From Acanthosoma haemorrhoidale (Eukaryota; Arthropoda; Insecta; Hemiptera; Acanthosomatidae): a stretch of DNA of 64,000 nucleotides. Positions 13,401 through 23,600 of this stretch are shown here, piece after piece. A model generated the notes under the pieces. The model saw nothing but the letters and a program-made list of their open reading frames with translations. It made no database searches and was not told the origin of the DNA. Where the stretch lies: assembly GCA_930367205.1 (NCBI GenBank), contig OV884015.1:35393288-35457287 (forward strand). Direction: 5' to 3'. The number at the start of each line of letters is the position of its first letter. Positions within the stretch are counted from its first letter, which is position 1. Made by a program: the position numbers and the translations under genes.

Positions 13401-13717
13401 TTGCTACATCAAAACTTTAAATTTACTGAAATATTTAACTAAAACCAAATTAATACCTAGCAGGTATCCTTGATAGAGGTGAGAGAGAGACGGAGTTATA
13501 GGTTTGTTGTCAGATCCTATGACTTCCAGCTCTTCAGCGAAGCCCGTGGTGTCCCTCCGGAGTCTAATTCGAAAGTCCCTGCCATGGGCCCTGAACCCTA
13601 GCTGAATGTGGCCTTTTCCACTAGTGCTTCGTTTGGAACGTTCGTGTTGGGAATGGGCTTCATTGCGGCTGTAAGTGGCCTCTTCATAGTGGCGAATATA
13701 TTCATTCAGTCGATTAG
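1402..13717 (-). CDS. kuz: ADAM10/Kuzbanian metalloprotease gene (13 exons seen, 5' and 3' ends missing)
   Basis: Type I membrane zinc metalloprotease. The ADAM10/Kuzbanian family sheds ectodomains of Notch, Delta and other surface proteins. Joined in order, 13 minus-strand exons give about 830 residues in one open frame with every splice phase matching; residue numbers used here count from the first visible codon. Visible domains: prodomain (1-246) with cysteine-switch-like GGCG (C157) and furin-type RKKR (243-246); catalytic domain with [12 protein letters not shown] (443-454) and Met-turn YIMF (M470); disintegrin and Cys-rich domains (about 515-735); one membrane helix (749-767); basic cytoplasmic tail. 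Human ADAM10 is 748 residues, so this is a full-size family member even without its ends. The signal-peptide exon and the stop codon are not found. Promoter and polyA site are not visible. Family assignment is very secure; exon borders are inferred from splice consensus and homology only. Confidence 0.96.
1490..4181 (-). other. kuz: kuz intron 12 (between exons 12 and 13)
   Basis: This 2.7-kb stretch is AT-rich and has no recognisable exon or transposon protein. It carries a G run at about 3113-3121 and a pyrimidine/C run at 3869-3880. Short ORFs in it (for example 3523-3714) have no family resemblance and lack supporting codon bias. Confidence 0.5.
4158..4181 (-). other. alternative read-through end after kuz exon 12
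   Basis: Reading past the exon 12 donor gives VIIISSF and a TAA stop at 4158-4160. If intron 12 were retained, this would make a receptor lacking the Gly/Arg-rich tail. Only the sequence possibility is seen; there is no evidence that it is used. Confidence 0.25.
4182..4346 (-). CDS. kuz: kuz exon 12: transmembrane segment and juxtamembrane tail
   Basis: 165 nt, phase 0 at both ends (55 codons). It contains the single membrane helix [19 protein letters not shown] (residues 749-767), followed by KCC and the conserved cytoplasmic [16 protein letters not shown], matching human [17 protein letters not shown]. The rest is basic ([11 protein letters not shown]). If the donor GTAATC were ignored, the frame would run seven more codons to a TAA at 4158-4160, a possible short tail by intron retention; spliced use is favoured because exon 13 joins in phase. 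Confidence 0.94.
4347..4792 (-). other. kuz: kuz intron 11, with a short repeat-like segment
   Basis: The segment near 4441-4475, which includes GTCCCACTATTATT, recurs at 7321-7355 in intron 8, suggesting two remnants of the same dispersed repeat. Nothing else is recognisable. Confidence 0.35.
4793..4909 (-). CDS. kuz: kuz exon 11: membrane-proximal stalk
   Basis: 117 nt, phase 0 at both ends (39 codons). It encodes [20 protein letters not shown], which is nearly invariant in ADAM10 proteins, then [10 protein letters not shown] and QQWAT leading to the membrane. Acceptor TTTACAG, donor GTAATT directly after ACA. Flanking introns are 778 bp and 446 bp. Confidence 0.95.
4910..5687 (-). other. 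kuz: kuz intron 10
   Basis: 778 bp between in-phase exons, AT-rich, bounded by GTATGG (donor side of exon 10) and TTTACAG (acceptor of exon 11). Nothing recognisable inside. Confidence 0.7.
5688..5921 (-). CDS. kuz: kuz exon 10: Cys-rich domain
   Basis: 234 nt, phase 0 at both ends (78 codons). It starts [15 protein letters not shown], aligning with ADAM10 VCINGQCAGSICEKY, and ends [13 protein letters not shown], aligning with ITLQPGSPCNDFR. The middle LCELACQNG and [11 protein letters not shown] is more diverged, as usual in this family. Acceptor TTCTTAG, donor GTATGG. Confidence 0.94.
5922..6742 (-). other. kuz: kuz intron 9
   Basis: 821 bp, AT-rich. A plus-strand ORF at 6214-6444 runs through it but is low complexity, Lys/Phe-rich and resembles nothing; it is treated as chance. 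Confidence 0.7.
6743..6920 (-). CDS. kuz: kuz exon 9: disintegrin/Cys-rich domain
   Basis: 178 nt, phase 2 in and phase 0 out. It opens with SPSQGPCC, identical to ADAM10, followed by the disintegrin-loop region [15 protein letters not shown] and [18 protein letters not shown]. All expected cysteines of this segment can be seen. Acceptor TTTCAG, donor GTAATT; translation past the donor enters intron sequence. The preceding intron is 1,076 bp. Confidence 0.94.
6921..7996 (-). other. kuz: kuz intron 8
   Basis: 1,076 bp, AT-rich. It holds one member (7321-7355) of the short repeat also seen in intron 11, followed by a C-rich piece at 7392-7398. No exon seen. Confidence 0.65.
7997..8174 (-). CDS. 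kuz: kuz exon 8: disintegrin domain
   Basis: 178 nt, phase 1 in and phase 2 out. It encodes the Cys-rich disintegrin start, [17 protein letters not shown] and [11 protein letters not shown], corresponding to the ADAM10 [16 protein letters not shown] and CKDECC blocks. The basic stretch [12 protein letters not shown] follows, as in ADAM10 but with a different sequence. It ends inside a serine codon that exon 9 completes (AG then T). Acceptor CTCATAG, donor GTTAAT. It is separated from exon 7 by a 98-bp intron. Confidence 0.94.
8273..8447 (-). CDS. kuz: kuz exon 7: third zinc ligand and Met-turn
   Basis: 175 nt, phase 0 in and phase 1 out. It begins HDYPPEC, supplying the third zinc histidine (H453) and the following aspartate, then has [17 protein letters not shown], containing the Met-turn methionine (M470). 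NSKFSPCS matches the ADAM10 NNKFSLCS segment. Cysteines typical of the end of the catalytic domain are present, including the C of WNCF. Acceptor TTTTTTAG, donor GTATTA. Confidence 0.95.
8498..8578. repeat. 14-bp perfect inverted repeat in kuz intron 6
   Basis: AACTAATTATCAAT at 8498-8511 is the exact reverse complement of ATTGATAATTAGTT at 8565-8578, with a 53-bp loop. A near direct repeat (TAGTAATAAT..ATCATAGA) flanks it at about 8460-8482 and 8579-8594. All lies in the 190-bp intron that splits the zinc motif. It could be a small decayed MITE or an intronic hairpin. Confidence 0.75.
8638..8822 (-). CDS. kuz: kuz exon 6: active-site exon, first part of zinc motif
   Basis: 185 nt, phase 1 in and phase 0 out. 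It encodes [39 protein letters not shown] and FGSP. H443, E444 and H447 are the first two zinc ligands and the catalytic glutamate. The exon stops exactly after FGSP, so the third zinc ligand (H453) comes from the next exon. Unspliced translation through the donor GTAGGT continues into a short nonsense tail, which is why an uninterrupted ORF here looks truncated. Acceptor TTTTAG. Confidence 0.96.
8823..9512 (-). other. kuz: kuz intron 5
   Basis: 690 bp, AT-rich with several A runs (for example around 9280). A short plus-strand ORF at 8922-9125 has no family resemblance. Nothing else recognisable. Confidence 0.7.
9513..9708 (-). CDS. kuz: kuz exon 5: catalytic domain
   Basis: 196 nt, phase 0 in and phase 1 out. 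It encodes residues 326-390, ending in [15 protein letters not shown] and [12 protein letters not shown]. The family-diagnostic DxCLAYxFTxRDFxxGxLGLAWVG pattern is nearly intact, which separates this gene from ADAM17/TACE and other ADAMs. Acceptor TTCCAG, donor GTAAAT. The intron before it is only 105 bp. Confidence 0.95.
9814..9960 (-). CDS. kuz: kuz exon 4: catalytic domain
   Basis: 147 nt, phase 0 at both ends (49 codons). It encodes metalloprotease residues 277-325, with [16 protein letters not shown] and FEVQRIK matching the family HVxAxxxIYxxTxF and FxVKRIR strands. Acceptor ATCTAG, donor GTAGGA. It lies 875 bp downstream of exon 3 and only 105 bp upstream of exon 5's opposite border (intron 9709-9813). 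Confidence 0.93.
9961..10835 (-). other. kuz: kuz intron 3
   Basis: 875 bp, strongly AT-rich, no recognisable content. Confidence 0.7.
10836..11212 (-). CDS. kuz: kuz exon 3: end of prodomain, furin site, start of catalytic domain
   Basis: 377 nt, phase 1 in and phase 0 out. It opens with HVGGCG, the equivalent of the ADAM10 GGCADH cysteine-switch region, and closes with [14 protein letters not shown], the start of the metalloprotease domain. Between them RKKR at residues 243-246 marks the expected proprotein-convertase cleavage. The linker between the cysteine and the RKKR site is about 85 residues, roughly twice the human length, and is rich in Lys, Asp, Glu, Ser and Asn, with no fold that I recognise. 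Acceptor TTTAAAG, donor GTAAAG. ORFs on the opposite strand here are shadows. Confidence 0.94.
11213..12358 (-). other. kuz: kuz intron 2
   Basis: 1,146 bp, AT-rich, no recognisable content. Confidence 0.7.
12359..12547 (-). CDS. kuz: kuz exon 2: prodomain
   Basis: 189 nt, phase 1 in and phase 1 out. It encodes prodomain residues 88-150, including [15 protein letters not shown] and [14 protein letters not shown], which align with the ADAM10 GxIDGRFEGxI and FHSVIYHEDD blocks. Acceptor TTATTTAG and donor GTACGT are both good consensus. The intron before it is 909 bp and the one after it 1,146 bp. Confidence 0.93.
12548..13456 (-). other. kuz: kuz intron 1 of those visible, with a small AT hairpin
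   Basis: 909 bp. It contains a perfect 9-bp-arm palindrome at 12978-13002 (ATGAATATA, 7-nt loop, TATATTCAT). Otherwise AT-rich and featureless. Confidence 0.6.
13457..13717 (-). CDS. kuz: kuz exon 1 of those visible: start of prodomain
   Basis: 261 nt, entered with 2 nt of a split codon and left with 1 nt. It encodes the start of the mature prodomain, including LNEYIRHYE, which is almost identical to the corresponding ADAM10 segment, then [16 protein letters not shown], matching the family HxHGRxFxLRxKRD block. The acceptor is TTTCAG before position 13717; the donor GTATTA begins at 13456. Because the exon opens inside a codon, at least one coding exon (signal peptide) must lie upstream, above 13.7 kb. 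I could not identify it with confidence in the remaining 50 kb. Confidence 0.93.
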
Positions 13718-16700
13718 CTGAAACATATCAAAAATACAAATTATAAATGTGTTAATATAGTAATAGATGGTAAGATAATACTATTTATATTCTGTCTTGA
13801 CATATATTTGGTTCATTCTAGTAGATTTTTGTGACCAAAAGTTGTAACAGTTGCTGATTCAACCATTAATAATACAAGTTGGTGAAAATATACTATTTTT
13901 TTTTAATGTAAAAATAGGGGGGGGGGAGGAGTGAAACATCCTTAAAAAAAAGTAGAAAAGAACTGCTATTTAAAAGTTAACACTGTACGTTATAGTCATT
14001 CAATATAATTATATGCAGTTGATCATGTCAATAATCACCACGAACGATAACGTGAAAAATGAAAATAAAAATTTATAATGCAACTTTAAGTTAAATCGGA
14101 CGAGGGCTGGGGAAGTGGAGTCATTCTTAGGCGAATAAGTACACTACGGACAATATAGGGTAAAAACCATTGGTAACAGTGAAACCTATGAGAAAAATGT
14201 TTCAAATAAGTGAAATTTGGAAATTATTAATAATTGTGGCTCATTTTAATTCATCAGATAAATAGCAATTTACTAAGGTCACTCAATTTACAGGCTCTAT
14301 TCATTTATATGAGTTAATAAATTAGGATGATTCTGTGAACAGCTGAGTGTGTGAGTGAGTGTGAACAGTCCTTACTTAGTGCTCAAATTGAGTCACAAGC
14401 CTTCTACTAGGGTGCCTTATTTCTCTCGCTCCGGAAGTTAAAAAAAAACATGGAGGCAGATATAGAAGTACTATTATACTTCAATAGAGAAAACAAGATA
14501 AGGAGTTTTTAATATTAAGATAACTAGACTTAACTTTAAAGTACAAAAGTTAGACACACTCTGGCATTAGTAGTTAGGCACACAGGTGAGCAGATATTTA
14601 CGTTGATGAATTTTGAGCATACCATCAATAGATGATTTCCTTCCTGAAGATAATTCTCTAAGAAAACTTTTTTTCTGAAGTGAACCATTCAAATGATAAT
14701 GCTATAGACGTTTTTCTCCCCCCCCCCCTCCTATAATTTAAAGTTGAGGTAAATATGCAGAAGGGTGGGGTATTCATGAATGAAATCATGGAAGCCCAAA
14801 AATAAAAAATAGGGCGTGCCTGGAATCCCTCGAGATTGGTAACGATATCCCCTAGGTGAACATAATTCCTCCTTTCTTCGCTTTTCTTCAGAAATAATGT
14901 CCCTAACCTTAAGTGTAGAAACATAATGCTCGAGGGTGGGTTATCATACGTATCATTTGTCATTATTTCGATATTGGGGGATGAGTTATAAGAGTTATGT
15001 GTCAATCATTTCAACGGCTGCCTGTTAAAAGAAAAAAATTGTGGAACGCTGAACAAACGAAATCGTACCTAATCCCGCCAGATATTCACATTTCTCTTAC
15101 AGGGATAAAAATTATCAAAAGTATTTCTAATGAAGAATTAGGGATTCAATGCTAAAACAAATCATTTTGCCGAAAGCGTGCATGGCGGATGCTGAGGACG
15201 ATTCTTAGAAAGGAAAATTTTTAATCTTCAAACTATACATATTTTAAAGTATTAAATTTGTTTAGTCTGAGACGACAATATTTTTTGATTAATACGTCAT
15301 GTAACAAGGTAAAAAAATCAATTTGGATTCAACTACTTCTACTGAAAATTTATTAATCTATAAGATTTTTATGATGCTCTTTGTTTGCGTTCATCACCTT
15401 TTGTTGAAGGTTAGTAAGCCTGACTACCTGTTTGATCTTATACTTCTAGAGGAGTTGTAAATGCACTGAACAGTTGTAGAATACTACAGCTTACTTAGAT
15501 AATCAATAAAATATTGGTCAAAATGCCACAATATGTTCAGGTAAAACTATGTCAACAATCTTAGCAGGCATACGGTTAAGTAAACGAACGCAAGGAATCC
15601 ACTGATGCAAGTTCCCAACGATTTAATACCATTTTGGATTTATTTTTATTTCCTAGTTAGTTAAAAACTATAAAATATACCTCATTTGATATCCCCTCCG
15701 TGCTTGTTTCACAGTTAGCTGTGACATTCTCACTGTTAAAATATGTTTTTAAAATTGTTTATCAGGCTTGAACCTAAAATTTATAATTTCAGTAATGTCA
15801 CAAGATTTACGAAATTAACGTGTTTACTTGTAATGACATTAACAATGATGGTGTAAAGTTGATAATTAATCGAAACTGATAGAAGTGATGTTAGAAGTAA
15901 TTAATAATGTAGGAGTAAGGTCCACGGGTGCTCTCCGCCAGTCTTACTAAGAATACAGAACAAAGAACAGCCCAAGTTGAAAAGGGGGGAGCAACAGGAG
16001 AGATGAATAAGTGAAGGAAGGTGAAATCGCAACTTTACAAGAATAAAAAGAAATGGAACGAATAGATTACCTTTCTGCCAGTTGGGAGTTTTATACAGTT
16101 CAACGCAATTCGAGGAAAACGTTGCCTTTTTTTTTTTTGTTATTATATAACACTTCCATTAAATTTAGAATGCCAAGTCACAGAATTTAATTTAACACAG
16201 TACTTCGTCGAAATATTGTAAGTAGTACTATTCTTCTGATTTTTTTTAGTAATGGAGAAAATTCAACTAATAGTAACAATGGCTATAGAGAAACAATCAG
16301 TAATAAATAAAACTGCCGTGAAACTTTATGTGGTTACCACCGGGTTACGGTTTGGTTCTAGAGGTGAGTCACCAAAGCAAGCCATCTCGTTCTTTCTGGA
16401 AGGCGAATCAATTACTGTTTAGACTTTATACTTATGTTTACATTGAGAAATATTTTCATAAAGATATCTAATGACAGAGGCACTTGAGTTGCTTTATAAT
16501 TTATACATATAACGGAGGATGATGAGGCGCTCCAATGGACATGATAATGACCCTACATTTAACCGGTAGACACATATGGAGGTGTTAGGGATGAACCAAT
16601 ATAAGTATGATATAAAGAACGGAATGTCTATAAATACAGTTAAATAATAAAGGCTGTCGATTTATAAAAACAAATTGTTTAAAATAGGGAAAAGATGAAT

Positions 16701-17695
16701 TTAGAGATCATTTTATTAAGCCTACCACGAATTTGTAGCCAACCTATCTGGTTTGAAGGCAGGTTTCTCGCGCGACTATCCGAATTGAATGAGTACTACA
16801 TTTTAAACGATTTCCCAGCCTATAAGCAGTGACTTTGAGTAATTGTTCTGCTGGGTAAAATAAAGAGCAATTATTGCTGAGGAAACAAAGTATAAGAATA
16901 ATAGTTTGTTAGACGTCTGAAACTAAATAGAGAATTTTGCGACCATTCTTGCTGAGATTCTTTTTCTTTTAGTTTCGTTGACGTCCCATGTAGTAATTTC
17001 GATATAGAATTTGAATGGTCCACGACCCTTCAGGGAGTCTGTCAAAACCAACAAATAAATAATAATTCGCTTTACTGTATAAAGTGTGTCCGTTACTGAA
17101 ATTGTCCCGTTTACAGATAACGACGTGCTACGTCTAATTTCCATCGAGTATTGCCCCGAAGAGACAAGAAGGAATTTGTGCATGTTTCTTATGCAAGGCG
17201 GAGAGTACGATCAACACCGAGGGGTTGTTGGCGATAAAACGTCAGGCCGCTGCCTCCCCAAGGGTTTAAACATAAAACAACCCCCGGTTCTAGGATCCCT
17301 TACTCCTCGGCCTAAACTATTGATTTCATTTCCGGAATGCCCAAGGGAGGAATTCCCCGGGAATCCCAGCGGTCGATAATACAATGGTTTTCTTGCCTGC
17401 CAGGCCGACATTTTAATACAATAATATAATTCAAGACTTTAAAATAGATACAAAGTTCAGGGGGTCTTAATCTTTTAATATACTATATGAAAGATTATCT
17501 GTATTTCTTATTTAAAGTGATTTCCTGAGAATACCGATGTGAATCTCAATGTTAATTATCCTCTCACAAGCGATGTTTATGTACCACCGTAGCTTTTTGG
17601 TACTTGCCAATAATTCATTAATAATTAAAATGATTTTCGTTTGATTTCCTTGTACGAACCGGAACGAGGCCCAAACGGCAAAAAATATTAGTGAA
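13718..17695. other. non-coding stretch upstream of first visible kuz exon
   Basis: Probably the 3' part of a long kuz intron, because exon 1 opens inside a codon. It holds a G run at 13917-13926 and a C run near 14719-14729. A 115-codon minus-strand ORF at 14658-15005 resembles no family I know. A GC-richer patch at 17,200-17,410 has ORFs on both strands and a 9-bp inverted repeat (GGGGTTGTT / AACAACCCC). None of these is a recognisable gene. Confidence 0.45.
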
Positions 17696-17699
17696 GGGA

Positions 17700-17942
17700 G
17701 AAGACAGTGCGCAACTGACTGCAGCTTTCAACTGAGGCTCAAAATTTTTCACAAGGGAGATTGCAGTCTTGAAGACAAAAAGGCCGTGAAAAAACTTCTG
17801 TTGACGACAGACGTTCTACGAACCTTGTTTCAAGAAAATCCAAGAACAACTGTTCAAGAATTGACGAGGAATTTTCAGTTGGCCAATAAACCGTCAACAA
17901 AGCGAAAAGATAATGACCAAAACCCGTTGGCAAAAGTGGATT
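17700..17942 (+). pseudogene. mariner-type transposase N-terminal fragment
   Basis: Plus-strand translation gives FHKGDCSLEDKKAVKKLL then TDVLRTLFQENPRTTVQELT, matching the mariner/SETMAR DNA-binding region (GDFSLED..RSGRP....VLxxLxExNPRTTxxELA). The conserved SGRP hinge is lost and the sequence diverges after NFQLANK before ending at a TAA. No catalytic domain, terminal repeats or TA duplication were found, so it is an isolated decayed N-terminal piece. The neighbouring minus-strand ORF at 17739-17933 is its shadow. Confidence 0.78.
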
Positions 17943-20620
17943 AATAGTAATCGAGACTATTTCGAATAATCAAGTATTATTTAAAATATAAGTATTATTC
18001 TTTGTATTTTATGACGCTGAACATACAATTATTCGCGGATGAAATAAATGACACTAAAAAAAATAAACATATGTACTCACAAGCAAACAATTCCGCCCTG
18101 TACAACAGTTGCTTTCATGGTCCTTTAATGTTTTTTGTTTTTATTGGTAAGTCGATTGAATTTGAATTTTTTGCATGTGAGTGTGCAAACATTTGAGCGC
18201 AAGCAAACACTTGGAGATAAACATGTGAACGACAAAAATTTGGGGATGGCATGGAAGAGGTACTAGGGAGGGAGCATCCCCACCCACGCGTATTTCCCAA
18301 ATTGAATTACATGAATATGAAAAATAAGTATAATTCATTTTATTTATTAGTCTACCTTAGTCGTCGAAAACACCTTTTTCAAATAAATATACTTATAATC
18401 GCTGACAGTTAAGCTTTATTGATAAACTTTATTAATTAACTTTTTTCAAGTTTTGTTTTCGTCTGACAGTAGAACTGCGATTTCGAAGAAATATAAAACT
18501 TGTAGATGGTTAAAAAAAACTAATAAATAGCCAATTCAGCCTAAGTGGTTTCTAATAAATTTATCTGCATACCACACTAAGCCAAACTTATATTTGGGGT
18601 GCTGATATAATATTTTATTTATTTTTAATTACATATTTAAAAAAAAAAATATTTTCCTGTGTAAATAATCGTCATCGATGATCCACTTAGCTAATAATTC
18701 ATTAATTGATAACCGTTATCCGAACAATTCAGTCGCTAAAAACTACTGTTGGACCATAACATGAAATAAAAACAATTATAACTTTGATAATAGAAGAAAA
18801 AAACTTATCTTCTTTTGAATTACTCAAATATTATTTTAGTGTTCGAAAGATATCAGGACAGTTAACCCAGAAGGCAAATGTCAGCTGAAAGCTGTAAATA
18901 ATAACAGTGTCAGAGATAACACGGGTTCATCAAAACTGCCCCGATTTAAAAATGTTTTTTTATAAACAAACTTCTTTACTGTGATAAAATTACAATCTGC
19001 CTTTAATAATGTTTTAAAGATAATAATATTATTTATTAACACCTATTTTTGGACGTCTACTTGAAAACATGTGCAGAGGAATCGTAATTCGTCAGCCTGG
19101 ATGCATCCATGTGAGGATGTTTAACGATAGTCAAATTGGATTGACACTTTAAAAGTACATTTAGATACAGCCCACAAGCTCCACTCATAAGCTTTCTGCT
19201 TGATTAACTATATACTACTATATGCAATGATAAAAAGTAAGGTAAAAAACGAGAAAAAGTTTGTCTTTTTGCATTAATCTTCGAACCTATGAGAACAGTT
19301 CCAAATCAATTTAGGATCACAAGTTCTGCAGTTTAGGCAGCGCATTTGGGAGTACTAGCGAAACCACTGTACTGTCAAACAGGTCTTCTCGAGCGATTTG
19401 AAAAATACTCAAATATCACAATTTAATTAACTGTTGTTATTATTCATAGAAAAAAAAGGCAAGAAAACAGTCCTCGAGCGAACGGATCTTCTCATAGAGC
19501 GATAATAATGCGGAGAATAAACTGCCATTACAGGATGACTGTTACATGCAAAGGAATAGCAATATATAATGATTCAGTTATCATTTCCGCTATTTCATTA
19601 CACATACCACGATGGAAATAAATGATTTATATGCGTTTCGATCTATTAGGGCATTGTTTTCAAACGGACCTCGTCCTTAACTGCTATAAGGCACGTGTAA
19701 CGCATGCAGATTTAAGTTCTATTATGTTCTACGAGCATTTTTTTGGTAGTCAGCTGTAGTAACTGTTCAAGATATCAGGGGCTTAATATCAGGATTCCAG
19801 TTGGAAAATCCGACTTATAGCGAATCTTCCTCACCAGAGAATTTATTATAACTATTTAATACATTATTTAGCTATTAGGAGTCCTGTACTCGACTTAACA
19901 TCTCCCCTCCCCATAGCTCCAATCCCACTCACATCTAATTTTAGGTTAACTATGAACTCGAAGTCTTCCGATAAAGCTTTCACACGTTAGCAACTCCAGA
20001 GGGTACGGTGGTTTTATTGACAGGATTTTCAGCTATTCAAACAGGGAGGGCAATCATAATTGCCTGGGGCTGGAGGTAGTTAGAAGAGAATAAACCCGAG
20101 ATGGGAACTATCACTTATTCACGCCGAGGTAATGAAGGCTGGGTTACGGCTTCATGTTGCCCGTGGAACAATTAAACTTAGATAAGCCAAATAATCTCTA
20201 CCTCGGGCAAGCGCCTACTTCCAACTGAATTGAATCAAATATGTAAAAGTGTTGGGTTTATATTTAAATTAGCATTTTACGCTTTTACAAGCTGAAACAT
20301 CAGAGGCAAATCTACTGGAAAATCTTGGGATCCGAAACTATAAAGTAAATCTGAACTTCAAAATAGGGGGTGTGAAAAAATTACTGATTCGCTGGATGCA
20401 CCAGGGTAAGTGGAATTTTAGCCCAACTATTCACTCCCAAAATTATACTGAATTGATTCCGCATTCAAATATATATTTATTGGAATTAATTAACCTGACA
20501 AATTTTTTGAGGTTTTCTTGGAAAATTCATTAATATCGTATCCCCTCTGAGCTCTGTGCCCCTGGGCTAAACTACGTTCAGTCTTTGCGGGAGTGAGGGG
20601 AAATAGAATTCATATTCATC
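17943..20620. other. non-coding AT-rich stretch
   Basis: No recognisable exon, RNA or transposon protein. The overlapping short ORFs at 18002-18338 on both strands resemble nothing and are treated as chance. Confidence 0.4.
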
Positions 20621-20628
20621 ATTCAAGG

Positions 20629-20690
20629 CAGGATAGCTCAGTTGGTGGAGCAATCTCGCCAATAATTTGATATTTGGCTGTTAATTATTA
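20629..20690 (+). repeat. tRNA-like fragment with intact box A (SINE head?)
   Basis: TAGCTCAGTTGG at 20634-20645 fits the RNA polymerase III box A consensus (TRGCNNAGYNGG) perfectly, and is followed by TGGAGCA as in a tRNA D-arm. No box B or T-arm follows at the right distance, so it is not a functional tRNA. It is most likely the 5' end of a tRNA-derived SINE or a broken tRNA copy. Confidence 0.55.
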
Positions 20691-23600
20691 AGAATGAATT
20701 TATCATTTGCACTTACTATGGGCATATTTCGATACCTCAATTAAATGAAATGCATCAATACCTACATCAGCCATTCATTGGCAAAAAAAAACTGCACAGA
20801 GAGTAAAGAAAAAATAGGTAACTTGATTGATGTAAACAGGTGTTTAGCTAGCGAGAAAGCGTTGTCTCACTTGGATTATCTTCTTCAGCTTCTAAAACGT
20901 TGAAAGCGTATTATAGCTCCTCTCCTTCGTCACTTTAAACCGAACGCTTCGTTTCGGAGAGAATAGAACCATATCCGCGATTGACGGACGCGGTAACGAA
21001 AGCGAGGATGAAGCAATTTAAAATTAATACATGAGCCATCGTTTACGCCTGAGCCGACTAATATGTTGAATTTACAAAATATTTTTTTTTCCTATTCATA
21101 CCTCACCAAGAACAGGTGATCAGGATACCGCCTAAAAAATACAAATTAGAGCTTTTTATTCTAATCTCTTCAGTTAAAACCATTCCTCACACAAAAAATC
21201 AAAGTTATGCCTTTGATGATGACCCGTTTATTAACAGTAAGTATTTGAATATAACATTAATAAAACAGTATCAATTATCCAACGGTGAACATTGTTTTAT
21301 ATTGTTTAAATCTAGAAATTTTGTTTTACCTTGCGATATTGTACATCATGAAATGAAAATCAAGAAAAATGAAACCCAAGTTTATCAATTTCACTTATAA
21401 TCTAAAATCCATTCAATAAAACAATCAATAGAAACGGATACTATTCATTATTATTGAATGCGAACTTTGAATGTAATATTTTTGAAAACCTTATGACAAA
21501 TTTATGTTGACCAATAATGGGTGGTAAGTATTTGAATATTTACGCTCAATGCTCAAAATAGACTCCTGACTATAATACATACTATATTTCAACAAAAAAA
21601 AAAGTAGATTGAGGATGAATCTCAAATAAAAACAAAAAAACTATAGTGCAGTATGACCTCGTATAGGGGAAACGAACCGTGTTCTAATTATACGGTGCCA
21701 CTCCAGGAAGTAGCATTATGACTGCAGGTCATCGTCACCTGAGGCCTATTACCTGCCTGCTTTATTAAAATAACTATGTATAACTCCGGTTACATACTGG
21801 TTCGTGTCATTTCCAAATTTGTATAAAACCTACCTAAAAATAGTAATAATTACCAGTACAGGTATAATAATGGGAAATTCGCATGAATAAATATTTTTCA
21901 AACGTAGCAAAAGTATTATGGGACAGTCAGCCCGAAAGGAAAAAAATTATAGTATAAAAAGTATAGGCAAAGTTATACTAGAAAAAAAAAGTGCACGGAA
22001 ACCCTAATACAACAAAGCGAACCAGACGTCTGTAAATATTAGTTTAAGAAAACTTATTCGAAAGTTTTAAAAAGTTAGAACCAGTGGCTTACAAATAAGA
22101 AAATGCGCTTCTCTTACCAACGTATCTTCAAACTATGAACTACATGGAAATCTTTCAAAACTATGATGAATGACAGAACCTGATGTATAATATAACAAAT
22201 AGGTGTTTTATATAAATATATATTTTAACTTATGCACTCTCATATATTAATGGCAGGAGAGGCTATTATGAGTCATTTGCTTTCATTTACAGAACTGTAA
22301 GATAAGAGCCCTATATTCTATTTAAAAATTAATCATTTGGCAGTTATCATTTTCATGGAATAAATATAGAACAAATGAGTCATGAGGTCGGAAACCAGAA
22401 AAATAGAATAAAAGATTATTAAACGAACAGTAGCAATAGTGGAGTTCTCTGGAGAGAAACCAGCACCTCAAATACTAGATTATATCTACCTTCATGTAAC
22501 AGTACAAGGAAAGCTAGAATTTAAGAGATTCTCACCTGATGATGGCAAAGAGCCTAGTTGTGTAGTATCCGTTTAGAATACACTAGCCAAGTAACAAAGT
22601 GTATTTGTTAACACTATATAAATATGTTAACACTAGTGATAACGTAACAAACAAATGCAGAAGTCACAGGAGTTACTTTGCTAATAAGGGAGTTTCTCTA
22701 CAATTCAACAAATATTGCATTTATTCACCCTGACAGTAGAGTAGTTTACCAATGGTAATCGTCAATTCCATTTTGATTATTATATAATATTGATTATAAT
22801 ATTAAATGATCTCGATTATTGAACTCAATATTTTTAGAACACTTTTGTTTTGCCTCAAAACCCCTTAATTGTGATACATAGGGAGTTACAACATGTAAAA
22901 TCTCTTAGGAACTAAATAAATTCCACCCGATTTGTCTTAAATTTCCCGTAGCTATGCTAAATTTTATGATGTGTATGAAGTTACAACTAATTAACTAATT
23001 TAATCCATTCTTTTATTCTTCTTCCTAATAGTGAATTCGTAACTTGTGACACTAAAATGAATATTTTTCGGAAGAAAAAAGAACCACCAACAGCCCATCA
23101 TAAGAGTAATTATTACTAATAATTAAAACGTCCTTTTTGTCCTTAATAGGAGTACATTAAACGCGTTTAAGAAAACAAATGGAACCGTATGAACACAATT
23201 ATAACATGGATGACAAAGACCATTATATTCTGTTTCTTGGAAAGAGGAACTGGCATAAAACACAATGAGTTACAGGTTCATTTACAAAAGTTATATTATA
23301 TATTCATTCAGTGGCATATTAACATATACAACGACAAAAAAGAAATGATGATGACATGATAATTATTTGCATAAAATGGAAAGCGGGGAGAATAAAGAAA
23401 ACTCGAGTCGGCTACTGTCCAGTAGGAAGGCCCAAGGCTCCATCGGCGCGGTGATAATTGTGTAATTGAATTAACTCTTATCGGCGGTGTACTTTCAAGG
23501 ATTCATCTCAGCCGTGGAAAGGACCTCATTTCCTCATAGAGATTTTACAGTTTCTTCTTCTAATTCTATTGCAACTAATTCTACATGTATATTCTACCGA

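Noticed and set aside
14658..15005. 115-codon minus-strand ORF just upstream of the first kuz exon.
   Set aside because: No family resemblance, no fit to the kuz N-terminus and a low-complexity C run inside it. It is not supported as an exon.
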